NCBI GenBank assembly: GCA_016788205.1
Contig: JAEUTA010000009.1
Span: 62,001 to 126,000, forward strand
DNA length: 64,000 bases
DNA from: Flavobacteriales bacterium
Lineage (GTDB): Bacteria > Bacteroidota > Bacteroidia > Flavobacteriales_F > PHOS-HE28
Direction: 5' to 3'
Every line of letters starts with the position of its first letter. The first letter of the stretch is position 1. Below the pieces are notes generated by a model. It had not been told where the DNA came from. It did no database searches and was given only the letters and a program-made list of their open reading frames with translations. Of this stretch, positions 1 through 9,082 are shown piece after piece. The position numbers and the translations under genes are program-made.

Positions 1-437
1 CAGGCCCAGGTCTTCAGCAGCTTGGCCGTATAGGGCACGTCGAATTCGAAGCCGTAGTCGTAGGTGATCTCCTCGCCGGGTCGGATGGCCCGGAGCGCCT
101 CGATGATCACCCGGTCCTTCTTCGGGTCGGGGTTCTTTTTCTTTTCGCTGTGGATGAAGGCGATCGCGTTCGGCTCGCAGCTGGTGTTGATCCACCGCGC
201 TATGTTGCCCCGCACGTTGGCGTCCAGGATGTATTCGTCGTTCAGGGTGAAGAGGAACGTGTGGCCGCTGGTCACATCGCCATGGTACATCTCGTCGGCC
301 GCCGCCTCGGTCATCAGGCGTCCCTTGTATTCAATGATGGGCTCTCCCTTGCGGATGGGAGCGATGGCGACGACACCGTTGCCATGGATGGGCGAACGGA
401 GCTTCTTGACCTTGAGTACGGTAGGAGGGTTGCGCAT
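1..437 (-). CDS. SET-domain protein lysine methyltransferase, C-terminus beyond window
   Basis: The reading frame is open from an ATG at 437 to the window edge, giving 145 visible residues; the C-terminus is missing. Seen: a glycine-rich SAM-binding start (GNGVVAIAPI, residues 19-28, then GEPIIEYKG), NTSCEPN at 84-90 and GEEITYDYGF at 121-130. In SET proteins these correspond to motif I, the NHSCxPN pseudoknot strand and the ELTxDYG motif that together bind S-adenosylmethionine and lysine. The usual His of NHSC is Thr here. The family methylates protein lysines; bacterial members act on few known targets, so the substrate is unknown. A Cys-rich post-SET segment may follow beyond the edge. It lies 59 nt downstream of the SpmAB gene on the same strand. 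Confidence 0.85.
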   Translation of the reverse strand, partial: MRNPPTVLKVKKLRSPIHGNGVVAIAPIRKGEPIIEYKGRLMTEAAADEMYHGDVTSGHTFLFTLNDEYILDANVRGNIARWINTSCEPNAIAFIHSEKKKNPDPKKDRVIIEALRAIRPGEEITYDYGFEFDVPYTAKLLKTWA

Positions 438-496
438 GGGGGCGCGAAGATGGTGATCACGCGGGAAGTTCCGTCAACGGTCCGCCCCGATGCCCG

Positions 497-1924
497 TTAG
501 AAGTAAAGCTTGCACACGAACACCGCCGTGATCACGCACGCCAGGTCCGCGAGCAGCATGATGCCCAACGTGTACCGGCTGTCCTTCACGTTCACGCTGC
601 CGAAGTAAAGCGCCACCACATAGAAGGTGGTCTCCGCCGCCCCTTGGAACAGGCAGCTCAACTGGCCCGTAAGGCTGTCGGCACCGTAGGTCTTCATGGC
701 GTCCAGCATGAAGCCGCGCGAACCACCAGCGCTGAACGGGCGCATCAGTGCCACGGGGATGGCATCGATCACCTGCTTGTCCACGCCCACCAGGGCAAGT
801 GTCCACGAAAGGCCGTCCATCACCAGACCCATCAGGCCGCTGTTGCGGAAGATGCTCAGCGCCGCGAGCATGGCCAGCATGTAGGGCAGCACACGCAAAC
901 CGGTGGTGAACCCATCCTTCGCGCCGTGCACGAAGCTGTCGAACATGTTGGTGCCCTTCTCCGTGAAGTAGCGTTCCACCAGGAAAGCGTACCCGACGAT
1001 GAGGCCGATGATGGTGAGCAACATGCCATTGCTCAGGTTGTCCGTGAAATGGAATTTGGAAACTCCCACCAGACCGCTGATGTAGGCCATCAAGCCACCG
1101 ATCAACGCGCTAACGCCCAGCACACCCAGCATGACAGGCAGGTTGAAGAGGTTGATGCGTTGTTTCGCCGCGACAAGGAACAGGGCCACCAGCGTACCGA
1201 CGAAGCTGGTTATGATGCACGGGATCATGATATCCGCCGGGTTGGCCGCACCCTGCGCCGCCCGGTAGCCGATGATGCTCGTTGGCAAAAGCGTCAAGCC
1301 TGCCGCGTGCAGGCACAGGAACATGATCTGGCTGTTCGTCGCCCGATCCTTCTGCGGATTGTCCTCCTGCATGCTTTCCATCGCCTTCAAGCCGAAGGGC
1401 GTGGCGGCACTGTCCAGGCCAAGGAAGTTGGCAGCGAAGTTCATCGTCATCAATCCGTACGCCGGATGGTCTTTGCGCAGCTCGGGGAAGACCCGGTGGA
1501 AGACCGGCGAAAGGAAGCGTGCCACTTTCTCCATCGCGCGCGAATCGATGAGCAGGTTCAGCAGGCCGCAGAAGAAGGTGAGGTAGCCGATCAGTGGCAG
1601 CCACAGGTCGGTGATGGTGTTGCGGCACGTGGCGAAGAGGCCGTCCGCCGCTTGCGTGCCCACCGTCGCCACCAGTGCGCCGTTCTTATTGATGGTGTAC
1701 GTGGTGTCGCCTTGCTGCACCGCGCCCAGGTCCGCTTGTGCGATGCGGGCTACCAGCGCGCTACCCGGTATGGCCACCGTGTCCACCTCCGCCACCACCA
1801 GGGCTTCACCCTGTTTCCCATTGATCAGGCTGCCCAGGCTGTATTGCCTTCCCATGCCCAGCATCACCAGCACATAGGCGATGCTAAGCAGGAGCATGAA
1901 TGTCCAGAAGCGACTTAAGGCCAT
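497..1924 (-). CDS. Fused SpmA-SpmB (nucleoside-recognition/GATE domain) membrane protein
   Basis: 475-residue polytopic membrane protein. The N-terminal half holds the SpmA-like GATE domain (NFAANFLGLDSAATPFGLKA, then NSQIMFLCLHAAGLTLLPTS) and the C-terminal half the SpmB-like one (VLPYMLAMLAALSIFRNSG, then RPFSAGGSRGFMLDAM). Known: SpmA and SpmB are separate in Bacillus spores, whereas Gram-negative non-sporulating bacteria often carry a fusion of unknown function. I chose the ATG at 1924 because the longer frame adds a proline-rich, unlikely N-terminus, and a TACTTTG promoter-like box ends 4 nt upstream of this ATG. The gene is divergent from the glycosyltransferase at 2023, with about 100 bp between. 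Family assignment is confident; biochemical role is unknown. Confidence 0.85.
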   Translation of the reverse strand: MALSRFWTFMLLLSIAYVLVMLGMGRQYSLGSLINGKQGEALVVAEVDTVAIPGSALVARIAQADLGAVQQGDTTYTINKNGALVATVGTQAADGLFATCRNTITDLWLPLIGYLTFFCGLLNLLIDSRAMEKVARFLSPVFHRVFPELRKDHPAYGLMTMNFAANFLGLDSAATPFGLKAMESMQEDNPQKDRATNSQIMFLCLHAAGLTLLPTSIIGYRAAQGAANPADIMIPCIITSFVGTLVALFLVAAKQRINLFNLPVMLGVLGVSALIGGLMAYISGLVGVSKFHFTDNLSNGMLLTIIGLIVGYAFLVERYFTEKGTNMFDSFVHGAKDGFTTGLRVLPYMLAMLAALSIFRNSGLMGLVMDGLSWTLALVGVDKQVIDAIPVALMRPFSAGGSRGFMLDAMKTYGADSLTGQLSCLFQGAAETTFYVVALYFGSVNVKDSRYTLGIMLLADLACVITAVFVCKLYF

Positions 1925-2009
1925 GGGGCAAAGTAGGGGAGTGGGATGCGGTGGTGGCAGCGTGCACAACGCCCGCTGTGAACACGCCGCTGTGCATGCC
2001 GGGCGCCGC

Positions 2010-2017
2010 TACTTTTG
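2010..2017 (+). promoter_or_regulatory. -7 promoter box TACTTTTG
   Basis: Exact match to the Bacteroidota -7 consensus TAnnTTTG, ending 5 nt before the ATG at 2023. Transcription would then start at or next to the start codon, giving a leaderless message. It supports 2023 as the true start. Confidence 0.55.
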
Positions 2018-2022
2018 GAACG

Positions 2023-3255
2023 ATGCCTTTGCGCTGTTCCGATCTCCGCGGACATCGTTCCCTTCAACTCGGCCTGGTGCTCGCGGTGCCCGTGCTGGTG
2101 AAGTTGTTCTTCCTGCAGGCGGATAAGGTGTTCGAACCGCACACCATGGCGCTGGAGTGGATCGCCTCCGGTCACTTCCGCTACAACTACCTGGGCGCAT
2201 GGGACCATGCCTTCCAATTCCCCGTGTACACGGCGGTGGTGGCGGCCATCCACCTCTGCGGCGGTGGTGATCATGCGGTGCTCCTGTTCCAGGTGCTTTG
2301 TGGAGCCGGTACCGCCTATACCATACACCGCATCGCCCTTCTGCTCCTGCATGCGCTCCCCTATGCCTGGCCGGTCGGTATGGTCACTGCCTTGCTTACC
2401 GGCCTCAGTCCGTTCCTGGCATACTACCAGGTGCGCATGATCCATCCCTTCGCATGGGATATGCTGCTGGCCACCGTCCTCTTCGGCGGAGCGCTGGGCG
2501 CCTCGCCACACCGTCCGCGTTCGCTTGTGCTCCTCTTCCTGCTCGGGGGCCTCGCTGTGCTCAACAGGCCCACATTGGGCGTGTTCGTGCTTCCCTTCGT
2601 GTTGCGCCAGTGGCGCTTCGTCTTCAGCCTGCGTGCCATGGGGCTCAAGGTGGTGCTGCTGGTCCTGTTCTGTGCGCCGCTGGTCGGCTGGGTCTTGCGC
2701 AACCATGCCGTCACCGGTCGTTACCAGCTTACATCCGTTACGGACCAGATGCGCTGGATGGGCGTGCAGGAAGAGACCGAGGGATCCGGTCAGCTGCCCA
2801 ACGGCGACAACTACCTGTACCTCCTTTCCGTGCCCGAAAGGCAACTCCTGTTCACGCTGGACCCCGCCGAGCGGTCGCAGTTCTTTCACCGCAAGTGGCA
2901 GGAGGAGTGTACTGCATCGCCCGGTCTGCGCTGGCGCATGTTCGCCATTAAGCTCAAGAACTTCTGGCTCCACCGGTCGCACCCGGGCACGGACCAGGCC
3001 GCCGCAGCGTGGGCCATGGTGCTGTTCAAGGGCTATACCGCGGTCATGCTCGTCGTGCTCCTGGCCGCAGTGGCCTTCCGTCAGGTCGCACTGTTGCCGG
3101 TCGGGGCATCGGTGCTAGCACTTTCGCTGGTGCAGTGCGCCTTCTACTTCGAAACCCGTCACCGGCTGCTCGTGGAGCCCTTGTTGATGCTGGTGGCGGT
3201 GACCACCGTGGTCCAACTTTACCAGCGGTGGCAGGCTGCGCGCCATCCGGGGTGA
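2023..3255 (+). CDS. GT39/PMT-like membrane glycosyltransferase
   Basis: 410-residue multi-pass membrane protein with about ten hydrophobic segments. The overall pattern is that of the ArnT/PMT-type glycosyltransferase superfamily: a first membrane helix (LVLAVPVLVKLFF), an extracytoplasmic loop with acidic and aromatic residues (ALEWIASGHFRYNY, GAWDHAFQFPVYT), and a late FETRHRLLVEPLLM segment typical of these enzymes. Such proteins transfer sugars from polyprenyl-phosphate carriers in the inner membrane. The acceptor and sugar cannot be read from the sequence. ATG 2023 was chosen over the longer open frame from 1900 because the promoter box and the hydrophobic start fit it. It is a single gene between a divergent spmAB and an OmpA lipoprotein. 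Confidence 0.65.
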   Translation: MPLRCSDLRGHRSLQLGLVLAVPVLVKLFFLQADKVFEPHTMALEWIASGHFRYNYLGAWDHAFQFPVYTAVVAAIHLCGGGDHAVLLFQVLCGAGTAYTIHRIALLLLHALPYAWPVGMVTALLTGLSPFLAYYQVRMIHPFAWDMLLATVLFGGALGASPHRPRSLVLLFLLGGLAVLNRPTLGVFVLPFVLRQWRFVFSLRAMGLKVVLLVLFCAPLVGWVLRNHAVTGRYQLTSVTDQMRWMGVQEETEGSGQLPNGDNYLYLLSVPERQLLFTLDPAERSQFFHRKWQEECTASPGLRWRMFAIKLKNFWLHRSHPGTDQAAAAWAMVLFKGYTAVMLVVLLAAVAFRQVALLPVGASVLALSLVQCAFYFETRHRLLVEPLLMLVAVTTVVQLYQRWQAARHPG

Positions 3256-3302
3256 GGTGCAAATACCCCGTTCCTTCCACAGTGCGCTTCCAACAGGCTG
3301 GC

Positions 3303-3310
3303 TACCTTCG
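3303..3310 (+). promoter_or_regulatory. -7 promoter box TACCTTCG
   Basis: TAnnTTCG variant of the Bacteroidota -7 box, 20 nt before the ATG at 3331. It leaves room for a short 5' leader, unlike the boxes that sit directly on the start codon. Confidence 0.5.
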
Positions 3311-3330
3311 GCACTTCAATATTCGTGACC

Positions 3331-4221
3331 ATGAAACGGACCATCCTCTATTCCCTCGGCGTCATCGTGCTGCTGGGTTCCTGTGTTTCCAAGAAGAAAT
3401 ACGCCGCCATCCAGGCCAGCAACGAAACCCTGAAGACCAAGCTGGACGAGTGCAACAGGGGCCTCAGCGATTGCAACAGTCAGAAGTCCGTCCTGGACGC
3501 GCGCATCGCCGAGATGGACAACAAGAACCAGCACCTCAAAGACCAGATCGCGCAGCTGAACAATACCAACGCGGCACTGCTGAACAACGTCGGCCAGATG
3601 GCCACCCTCAGCGCGAAGGAGGCGCAGAACCTGGAGAAGTCCTTGGAGCAGATCAAGGAGCAGGACCTACGCATCCGCACCTTGCATGATGCTCTCACGA
3701 AGAAGGATTCCGTTACCCTCGCCCTCGTGGTGAACCTCAAGAGCGCCCTCGGGAACATGAACGATACCGACGTGGTGGTCAACGTGGAGAAGAGCGTCGT
3801 CTTCATCTCCCTCAGCGACAAAATGGTGTTCTCCAGCGGCAGCACCACCATCTCGCCACGCGCCAAGGAAGTGCTCAGCAAAGTGGCCACCGTGGTCAAC
3901 GCCAAGCCGGACATGGAGGTGTTGGTGGAGGGCCACACGGACAATGTGCCCGTGAACAAGGAGTGCATCAAGGACAACTGGGACCTGAGCGTGCAGCGCG
4001 CCGTGGCCATCACCCGCGTGTTGCAGAAGGACTATGGCGTAGCACCCGGCCGCATCACCGCTGGTGGTCGTTCGGAGTACGTGCCGCTGGTGGCCAACGA
4101 CACGCCGGACAACCGCAGTACCAACCGCCGCACGCGGATCGTCATCCTCCCGAAAATGGACCAGTTCTACGGCATGATCGAAGAGGGCCTGAAGCAGGCC
4201 GAGCAACTGGAGAACAAGTAG
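3331..4221 (+). CDS. OmpA-family peptidoglycan-binding lipoprotein with coiled coil
   Basis: 296 residues. The N-terminus is a lipoprotein signal (VIVLLGSC, lipobox cysteine about residue 18). Residues about 25-120 are rich in N, Q, E and K with heptad-like spacing, so probably a coiled coil (NQHLKDQIAQLNNTNAALLNN). The C-terminal half is an OmpA_C domain (MEVLVEGHTDNVPVN, then NWDLSVQRAVAITRVL, then NRSTNRRTRIVILPK), which binds diaminopimelate-type peptidoglycan. Expected location is the outer membrane, facing the periplasm and tethering it to the wall. A GTG two codons upstream (3325) is also possible, but ATG 3331 starts the signal peptide. A strong terminator follows at 4238. Confidence 0.88.
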   Translation: MKRTILYSLGVIVLLGSCVSKKKYAAIQASNETLKTKLDECNRGLSDCNSQKSVLDARIAEMDNKNQHLKDQIAQLNNTNAALLNNVGQMATLSAKEAQNLEKSLEQIKEQDLRIRTLHDALTKKDSVTLALVVNLKSALGNMNDTDVVVNVEKSVVFISLSDKMVFSSGSTTISPRAKEVLSKVATVVNAKPDMEVLVEGHTDNVPVNKECIKDNWDLSVQRAVAITRVLQKDYGVAPGRITAGGRSEYVPLVANDTPDNRSTNRRTRIVILPKMDQFYGMIEEGLKQAEQLENK

Positions 4222-4237
4222 CCTCAACGCACTGTAG

Positions 4238-4267
4238 AAAGGCCCGCTCTGGAAGGAGCGGGCCTTT
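4238..4267 (+). terminator. Rho-independent terminator after OmpA lipoprotein
   Basis: Inverted repeat AAAGGCCCGCTC / GAGCGGGCCTTT with a 6-nt loop, followed by a T run. It also ends in A/T tracts on the other strand, so it probably serves the converging gene at 4293 as well. Confidence 0.85.
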
Positions 4268-4292
4268 TTCGTTCATGCAGCAGCGGTGCTGG

Positions 4293-5363
4293 TCAGCGCC
4301 GCCCTGCGAGCGCATCGGCTTTGGTCCACCGCGCGAATCCTACGCCATCCCAGCGATACACACCATCTGAAGTGCCCAGCCACATCTGTCCATCGTGGTC
4401 TTCCAGCAGGCTCTGCACCACGCGGATGCCTTCGCCGTCCGTTTCGTCGTAGCACACGAAGTCCTTCCCATCATATTGGCACAGGCCCGTCTTCGCCATG
4501 GAGATCCACAGCTTCCCGTCGGTACGCTCCAGCAGGGTCCATACGTGGTCGCCCCGTAGTTCCGCGCGTGTGTGGGCCACGAAGTCGCTTCCGTCGTAAC
4601 GGCACAGACCGCCGTAGCGCGTGCCGAACCAAAGGTCACCCGCTCGGTCCTCCAGCATGGTCTCCACGAAGTTGTTGCACAGGCCATCCTGCTCGGTCAG
4701 GTGGGTCAGTGCCGCGCCATCCCAGCGGAGCACGCCAGCGCCGTTCGTGGCGAACCAGATGGTACCATCCTTGTCCTGCACCATCCAATTCACCTGCTTC
4801 GGATACTTGTAATAGGGGAACTTGCTAAGGTCCGCCGCGGGCAAGGGGAACGGGATGAAGCGCCGTCCATCGAACCGCGCTGCGCCTTCTTCCGTGCCGG
4901 CCCAAAGTACCCCTGCACGGTCCAACAGCAGGCACCACACCTGGTCGCTAGGCAGACCTTCCTGCTGGCCGTACGTGCTGAACCGAGTGCCGTCGAAATG
5001 GGCTACGCCACCACCGGTGCCGAACCAGAGGTGCCCGTTCACATCTTCCACCATTGAACTGACCCAGTTACTCGGGAACCCATTGGCCGGGGAGTAGTAG
5101 GTGAGTTCCCGTCCAGCGTAGCGCACAACGCCATCGCCCGTGGTCCCGAACCAGAGGTTGCCCGCACGGTCTTCCAGCATGCGGCGGATATACTGGCTCA
5201 CGAGCACAGCGCTATCGACAGTGACAACTCGGTCCGTCTCGGCCACCGCTCGTTGTGGCTGCCCATCCGTGTGGGCGGCCTTATCCGATGGTGCTTGGCA
5301 AGAGAATAGCAGGCCGTGCGCGATCACCACGGCGAGGAAGTGGAGGGTAGGGTTGTTCAACAA
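4293..5363 (-). CDS. Reg_prop beta-propeller lipoprotein
   Basis: 356 residues. Signal peptide ending in LLFSC, so a predicted lipoprotein. The rest is made of two-component-regulator-propeller (Reg_prop) repeats, about seven, each with a LWFGT-like core (LWFGTTGDGV, LWFGTGGGV, LWAGTEEGA, IWFATNGAG, LWFGTRYGG, LWISMAKTG, MWLGTSDGV) and a YDG or WDG strand. In hybrid sensor kinases this fold is the periplasmic ligand-sensing half. Here there is no membrane-spanning kinase part after it, so it is a stand-alone propeller on the cell surface or in the periplasm. Ligand unknown. It converges on the OmpA gene across the shared terminator. Confidence 0.8.
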   Translation of the reverse strand: MLNNPTLHFLAVVIAHGLLFSCQAPSDKAAHTDGQPQRAVAETDRVVTVDSAVLVSQYIRRMLEDRAGNLWFGTTGDGVVRYAGRELTYYSPANGFPSNWVSSMVEDVNGHLWFGTGGGVAHFDGTRFSTYGQQEGLPSDQVWCLLLDRAGVLWAGTEEGAARFDGRRFIPFPLPAADLSKFPYYKYPKQVNWMVQDKDGTIWFATNGAGVLRWDGAALTHLTEQDGLCNNFVETMLEDRAGDLWFGTRYGGLCRYDGSDFVAHTRAELRGDHVWTLLERTDGKLWISMAKTGLCQYDGKDFVCYDETDGEGIRVVQSLLEDHDGQMWLGTSDGVYRWDGVGFARWTKADALAGRR

Positions 5364-5457
5364 GGCTCGTTACGGCTCATTTCCGCTGCAAAGATGCCGT
5401 GGGAGCCGTACAGCTTCGCATCCCTCGTTCTTCCGACCAAGGCTGGCGAACAGGTGC

Positions 5458-6360
5458 CTACGGTCTGTTGCGCCTCCGGAGGAATACCCCGATCGCTACC
5501 GCTGCCATCAGCACCAGGATCAGCCCAAGTGCGCTGTAACTCCCCTGTGTCCCTGGTGCCGCTGGGGCAGGTGCCGTGGAGCGCTCATCGGCCTGCGCAG
5601 GCGGCATGGAGTCCGTTGTCGGGCCCTTGTGGGATCGGTTTTCCTTCTTCAGCGCGAACCCGTACTCAGCGGCCATGGTGTACATGCCTTCCGCCTGGCT
5701 GGCGTAGTTGTTCAGCGTCAGCAGGTCGGCATAGACGAAGAGCAGCGCTCCATACAGCGGGTCGTGTTCCGGTGTGAAGAAGCGTCGGTCATTCACCTGA
5801 TAGTGTACTTGTTTCACCAGCTTCAGCAGGTCCACATCGGCCGATGCGTGCAGTACGCCTCCGGGGCGAAGGTCCACGCCGATCAGTGCCCACGGATCCG
5901 GTGTGCCACCGCGTACGCGTTCCTTCAGCAGGCGCAAATGGATCCACTCGGAACCTTGGTGCGAACCGGAGTTCAACTCTAGCGCACGCTGCATGTACGG
6001 TACGGCGTCCGCCGCTCGGCCGTTCAACTCCAGGGCCGCAGCATGCGTTATCACCACCGTGTATTCATTGGGCAGCGCCGTCACCAGTTGCGTGCTCAGC
6101 TCCAGTGCACGCTGCCATTGCTTGTCGTACAAGTACGCGATCACCAGGTCGTTGCAGGCCCGCCCCAGCCGCTTCCCGCACGCCGCGCTCTTCTGCTTGA
6201 TGTACGGGTGCAGGCCCTCCGGGTCTATCTCCACACTACCCAGGTAATAGAACTCCACAGCTTCCATACCCACACCCGGTATGCGTTCGATCAGGTTGAT
6301 GCAGGCGTTCGCTGCTGGGGAGCAGAACAATAGAATGAGGCCGATGAGGGTGCTGCGCAT
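5458..6360 (-). CDS. Secreted TPR-like protein with C-terminal membrane anchor
   Basis: 300 residues, not recognised as a named family. The start at 6360 begins a clear signal peptide (MRSTLIGLILLFCSPAANA); the longer frame adds a basic, non-signal extension. The middle part has helical TPR-like stretches (LVIAYLYDKQWQRALELSTQLV, split as alternating A/L pairs, then AVPYMQRALELNSGS). A Pro/Ala/Ser-rich linker leads to a hydrophobic helix (LGLILVLMAAVAIGVFL) and a basic tail RRRNRP. This tripartite end resembles membrane-anchor sorting signals. Predicted to sit in the envelope with its main part outside the cytoplasm. Function unknown. Confidence 0.6.
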   Translation of the reverse strand: MRSTLIGLILLFCSPAANACINLIERIPGVGMEAVEFYYLGSVEIDPEGLHPYIKQKSAACGKRLGRACNDLVIAYLYDKQWQRALELSTQLVTALPNEYTVVITHAAALELNGRAADAVPYMQRALELNSGSHQGSEWIHLRLLKERVRGGTPDPWALIGVDLRPGGVLHASADVDLLKLVKQVHYQVNDRRFFTPEHDPLYGALLFVYADLLTLNNYASQAEGMYTMAAEYGFALKKENRSHKGPTTDSMPPAQADERSTAPAPAAPGTQGSYSALGLILVLMAAVAIGVFLRRRNRP

Positions 6361-6606
6361 GGAGACGGGTGGGAACAAGGGTACGAAAGGAATGATCTCG
6401 CCTTTGGTAACGCGTGATCGCTTGCGTTCGTGCTGCTCTCGCCGACATGGCGGCATGCAGGCCATGTTTCGCGTTCGCCAGGGTTCTGGAACGAACCGTC
6501 GTGCGCATCGCCGAGCGCACCAGCGGGCTACCGCCTCACCCTACCACACCGACGCCCACCAGGGTGCAAGGCCGCATCGTGTAAGAGATGGCAACGGAAC
6601 AGGCCA

Positions 6607-8751
6607 TCAGTGCTTCTGGAATACGCCATGGCGCAGAACGCCGCTCTCATCCGTCGCTCTCAGGAGATACGTGCCCGGTGCAAGCGCGGCGGTTGAAATG
6701 CCGACCGTGGGACCAGCACCGCCATGCTCCGCAAGTAGCCTACCGTCTGAAGCCAGTACGGCAATTCGGACCATGCCACGACACGGAACGTTCACCTGCA
6801 GCACATCGTCAGCAGGGTTCGGGTACGGCAACAGGGCTCCCAAGGGCTTGTTCTCGCTCACGTTCGCCCCCGTCTCCACCAGTAGCACTGATGTGTTCGT
6901 TCGAATGGTAGGGTTGAAGTCGAAGTAGATATCCGCCGCATTGGTAAGCCTATCGCCGACCATGGGCGTAGCGGGCGAGATCCTGAACCGCACGAAGCCA
7001 TGGCTTCCAGCTTCATTCGCGTTACTGTCCGGCAACTGTATCCCAGGGAAGTTGAAGCGCAAGACCCGTTCGTCCAGCAACTGCACATCCACGCTGTGCG
7101 ATGCGGCCAGTAGCCGGAACGTGCTCATATCCCATTCGCTGTCCAGCGTATCCAACAGGTACACGTCTTGCGCAGCAGCGGTGCCCGTGTTCTGGAAACG
7201 GATCGTGTAGTCCACATGAACATCGTCCTCGATGAGATACTCCGTCGTACTGGTCGCGGAGCTCGTGAGCGCGATCTTATCATTCGGATCATAGGGGCCT
7301 ATCAAGATCGCGTTCTGGGTGTAGGAGTCATTCAGCGGGTCCGCATCCGGCACTACACCACTCACTGTGCTTGTCGCGCTCAAGACCGTACCCAACAACC
7401 CTGGATCCGCCGGGACCTGCACCAGAAAGAAGTAATTCCACGAAGCGAACGGTGGCAGGGTCGGTATGTTCCAGGTCAACAAGCCCGGTGCGATCGTCGC
7501 CGGAATTGAGTCCGGATAAAGAAGGTCGAGCAGGGGATCGAATTGCACCTGAAGGTCCAGATCGGTCATCGTGTACGGTCCTTGGTTGGTCACTGTCACC
7601 CAGTAACCCGCTTGCTGGCCCGGACAATGGGTTGAAGCGCCCATGGTGGACGAAGCATCTGGGCCACCTACCGGGCTCAGCGCAAGGTCTTGTAACGCAT
7701 TGGGGACTGCATTGTCCAAGGTGAATGGCGCTGGCAGTGTGCCGGGGCAGTTGGGCAGGAATTCGGCCGAGTTGTGGTCAATGGTGTAAGAACCACTCAC
7801 GAGCCCCCGGAAGTAATTGCCCGTAGCATCCGTCAGCACAGCGATACCGCCGGGTTCTATCGTCAACGTCCGGTGCGCCAAACCGGGCTCATCGGCATCC
7901 TGCGCACAATCGCCGTCCAGGTCGGCGAACAATGTTCCGCTGATGGTGCCGCAATCAGCACCCAGTGTGGGTATGACGAAGGAAAGCGAATCGTAACAGG
8001 TGGAGTTGGCCACAGGGAACGCGTATCCGAAATGATCGCCCGGCGGCAGCCCGTCGATGTTCACCAGTCCGGCACCAGGGTAGGAGATGGTACCTCCCGG
8101 TGGATAAATGTGGAGCGTGACGGATTGGTCGAATTGGAAAGAGGCGCTGCCGGTGGCGTCGCCATTGCAACTGCCGGTCAGCGTTTGGGCAAGTAGCTCC
8201 GGGCTCTGTAGGTCTTCCATCACCATGCTCCAACTGGCGCTGCAACCGGCCACATCGGTTATCGTAGCGGTGTAGGTGGTCCCTCCGCAGAGCTCCGAAA
8301 TGCCGAACCAGGGTCCCATCGTCACGTCGGCCGCAGGCACAGTGGTCACGGTGAAGGGCCCACCGGCGGAGCCGTCCGCAGGCAGGGGGAAGAAGAGGGT
8401 TCGGCAAGCGTCATCACAGGTCGGGTAGCTCGTACTTGCCGCCCAATCCAGCTGCAGTCCGGGATGGTTCTCCAGGTCCGCCGTTGCCGTTTGCACGATA
8501 CCAAGCGCATCGGTCACCGTCACCGAATACGTCCCGGCATGCAGTCCTGTAATGACGCTCATCGACGTGTCACCGACCGATGTTGCGCCGTTGCTCCACA
8601 GCACGTCATAGGGGCTAGAGCCACCGTCCCAGAGAGCGGTTATGCTCCCGTGGCCGGACCCGCAGGTCTCATCCAACACCTCTAGCATGATCGTCTGTGC
8701 AAGGCCATGGAACTGGCAAGCAATGAGCAGAAGGGTGAGTGTGTGGCGCAT
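6607..8751 (-). CDS. T9SS type A cargo protein with SdrD-like and DUF7619-like domains
   Basis: 714 residues. Signal peptide (LTLLLIACQFHGLAQ) from the ATG at 8751; the earlier in-frame starts lack one. Order: SprB-like repeats (EVLDETCGSGHGSITALWDG), an SdrD-B/Cna-B-like module near the middle (GTISGTLFADLDGDCAQDAD), a conserved-repeat region (LIGPYDPNDKIAL through IYFDFNPTIRTN) resembling DUF7619, and a C-terminal sorting domain (LPYPNPADDVLQVN to GTYLLRATDESG). The last directs export by the type IX system and attachment to the surface. Probably a surface or secreted adhesin-like protein. The nearest neighbours are also envelope proteins. Ligand unknown. Confidence 0.8.
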   Translation of the reverse strand: MRHTLTLLLIACQFHGLAQTIMLEVLDETCGSGHGSITALWDGGSSPYDVLWSNGATSVGDTSMSVITGLHAGTYSVTVTDALGIVQTATADLENHPGLQLDWAASTSYPTCDDACRTLFFPLPADGSAGGPFTVTTVPAADVTMGPWFGISELCGGTTYTATITDVAGCSASWSMVMEDLQSPELLAQTLTGSCNGDATGSASFQFDQSVTLHIYPPGGTISYPGAGLVNIDGLPPGDHFGYAFPVANSTCYDSLSFVIPTLGADCGTISGTLFADLDGDCAQDADEPGLAHRTLTIEPGGIAVLTDATGNYFRGLVSGSYTIDHNSAEFLPNCPGTLPAPFTLDNAVPNALQDLALSPVGGPDASSTMGASTHCPGQQAGYWVTVTNQGPYTMTDLDLQVQFDPLLDLLYPDSIPATIAPGLLTWNIPTLPPFASWNYFFLVQVPADPGLLGTVLSATSTVSGVVPDADPLNDSYTQNAILIGPYDPNDKIALTSSATSTTEYLIEDDVHVDYTIRFQNTGTAAAQDVYLLDTLDSEWDMSTFRLLAASHSVDVQLLDERVLRFNFPGIQLPDSNANEAGSHGFVRFRISPATPMVGDRLTNAADIYFDFNPTIRTNTSVLLVETGANVSENKPLGALLPYPNPADDVLQVNVPCRGMVRIAVLASDGRLLAEHGGAGPTVGISTAALAPGTYLLRATDESGVLRHGVFQKH

Positions 8752-9082
8752 GCGGTACGGATCGAAGTTCGTGCTGGTAAGACGCCATGTGCCAGGTTCG
8801 ACGCTGCCTCGGTCCTCCTCCGGAAAACGAGCGGCAGGCAACGCTGGTACAGAACGCGTTCGACCATCAGGCATGCGGCCTTTTCCTATGTTCGCAGTGG
8901 CCGTCCATCGGCTTGGCGCTCCAACGATATCCACCTCCTTCCTACTATCCACCATCCAGCCGATGGCGCTTCATCGCGAACCCGCGTTCGTTCTTGGCGA
9001 TCCGTTGGGACATCCCTGTTCCAAGTCTCCGTTCGTCGCCGTGCGGCCCCCAGGTCCAATGTCCGCAGTCACGTAGACCATC

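Noticed and set aside
644..1918. 424-residue open frame on the plus strand
   Set aside because: It is opposite the SpmAB gene, with no family motif or signal; composition is rich in His, Glu and Arg as expected for an antisense shadow.
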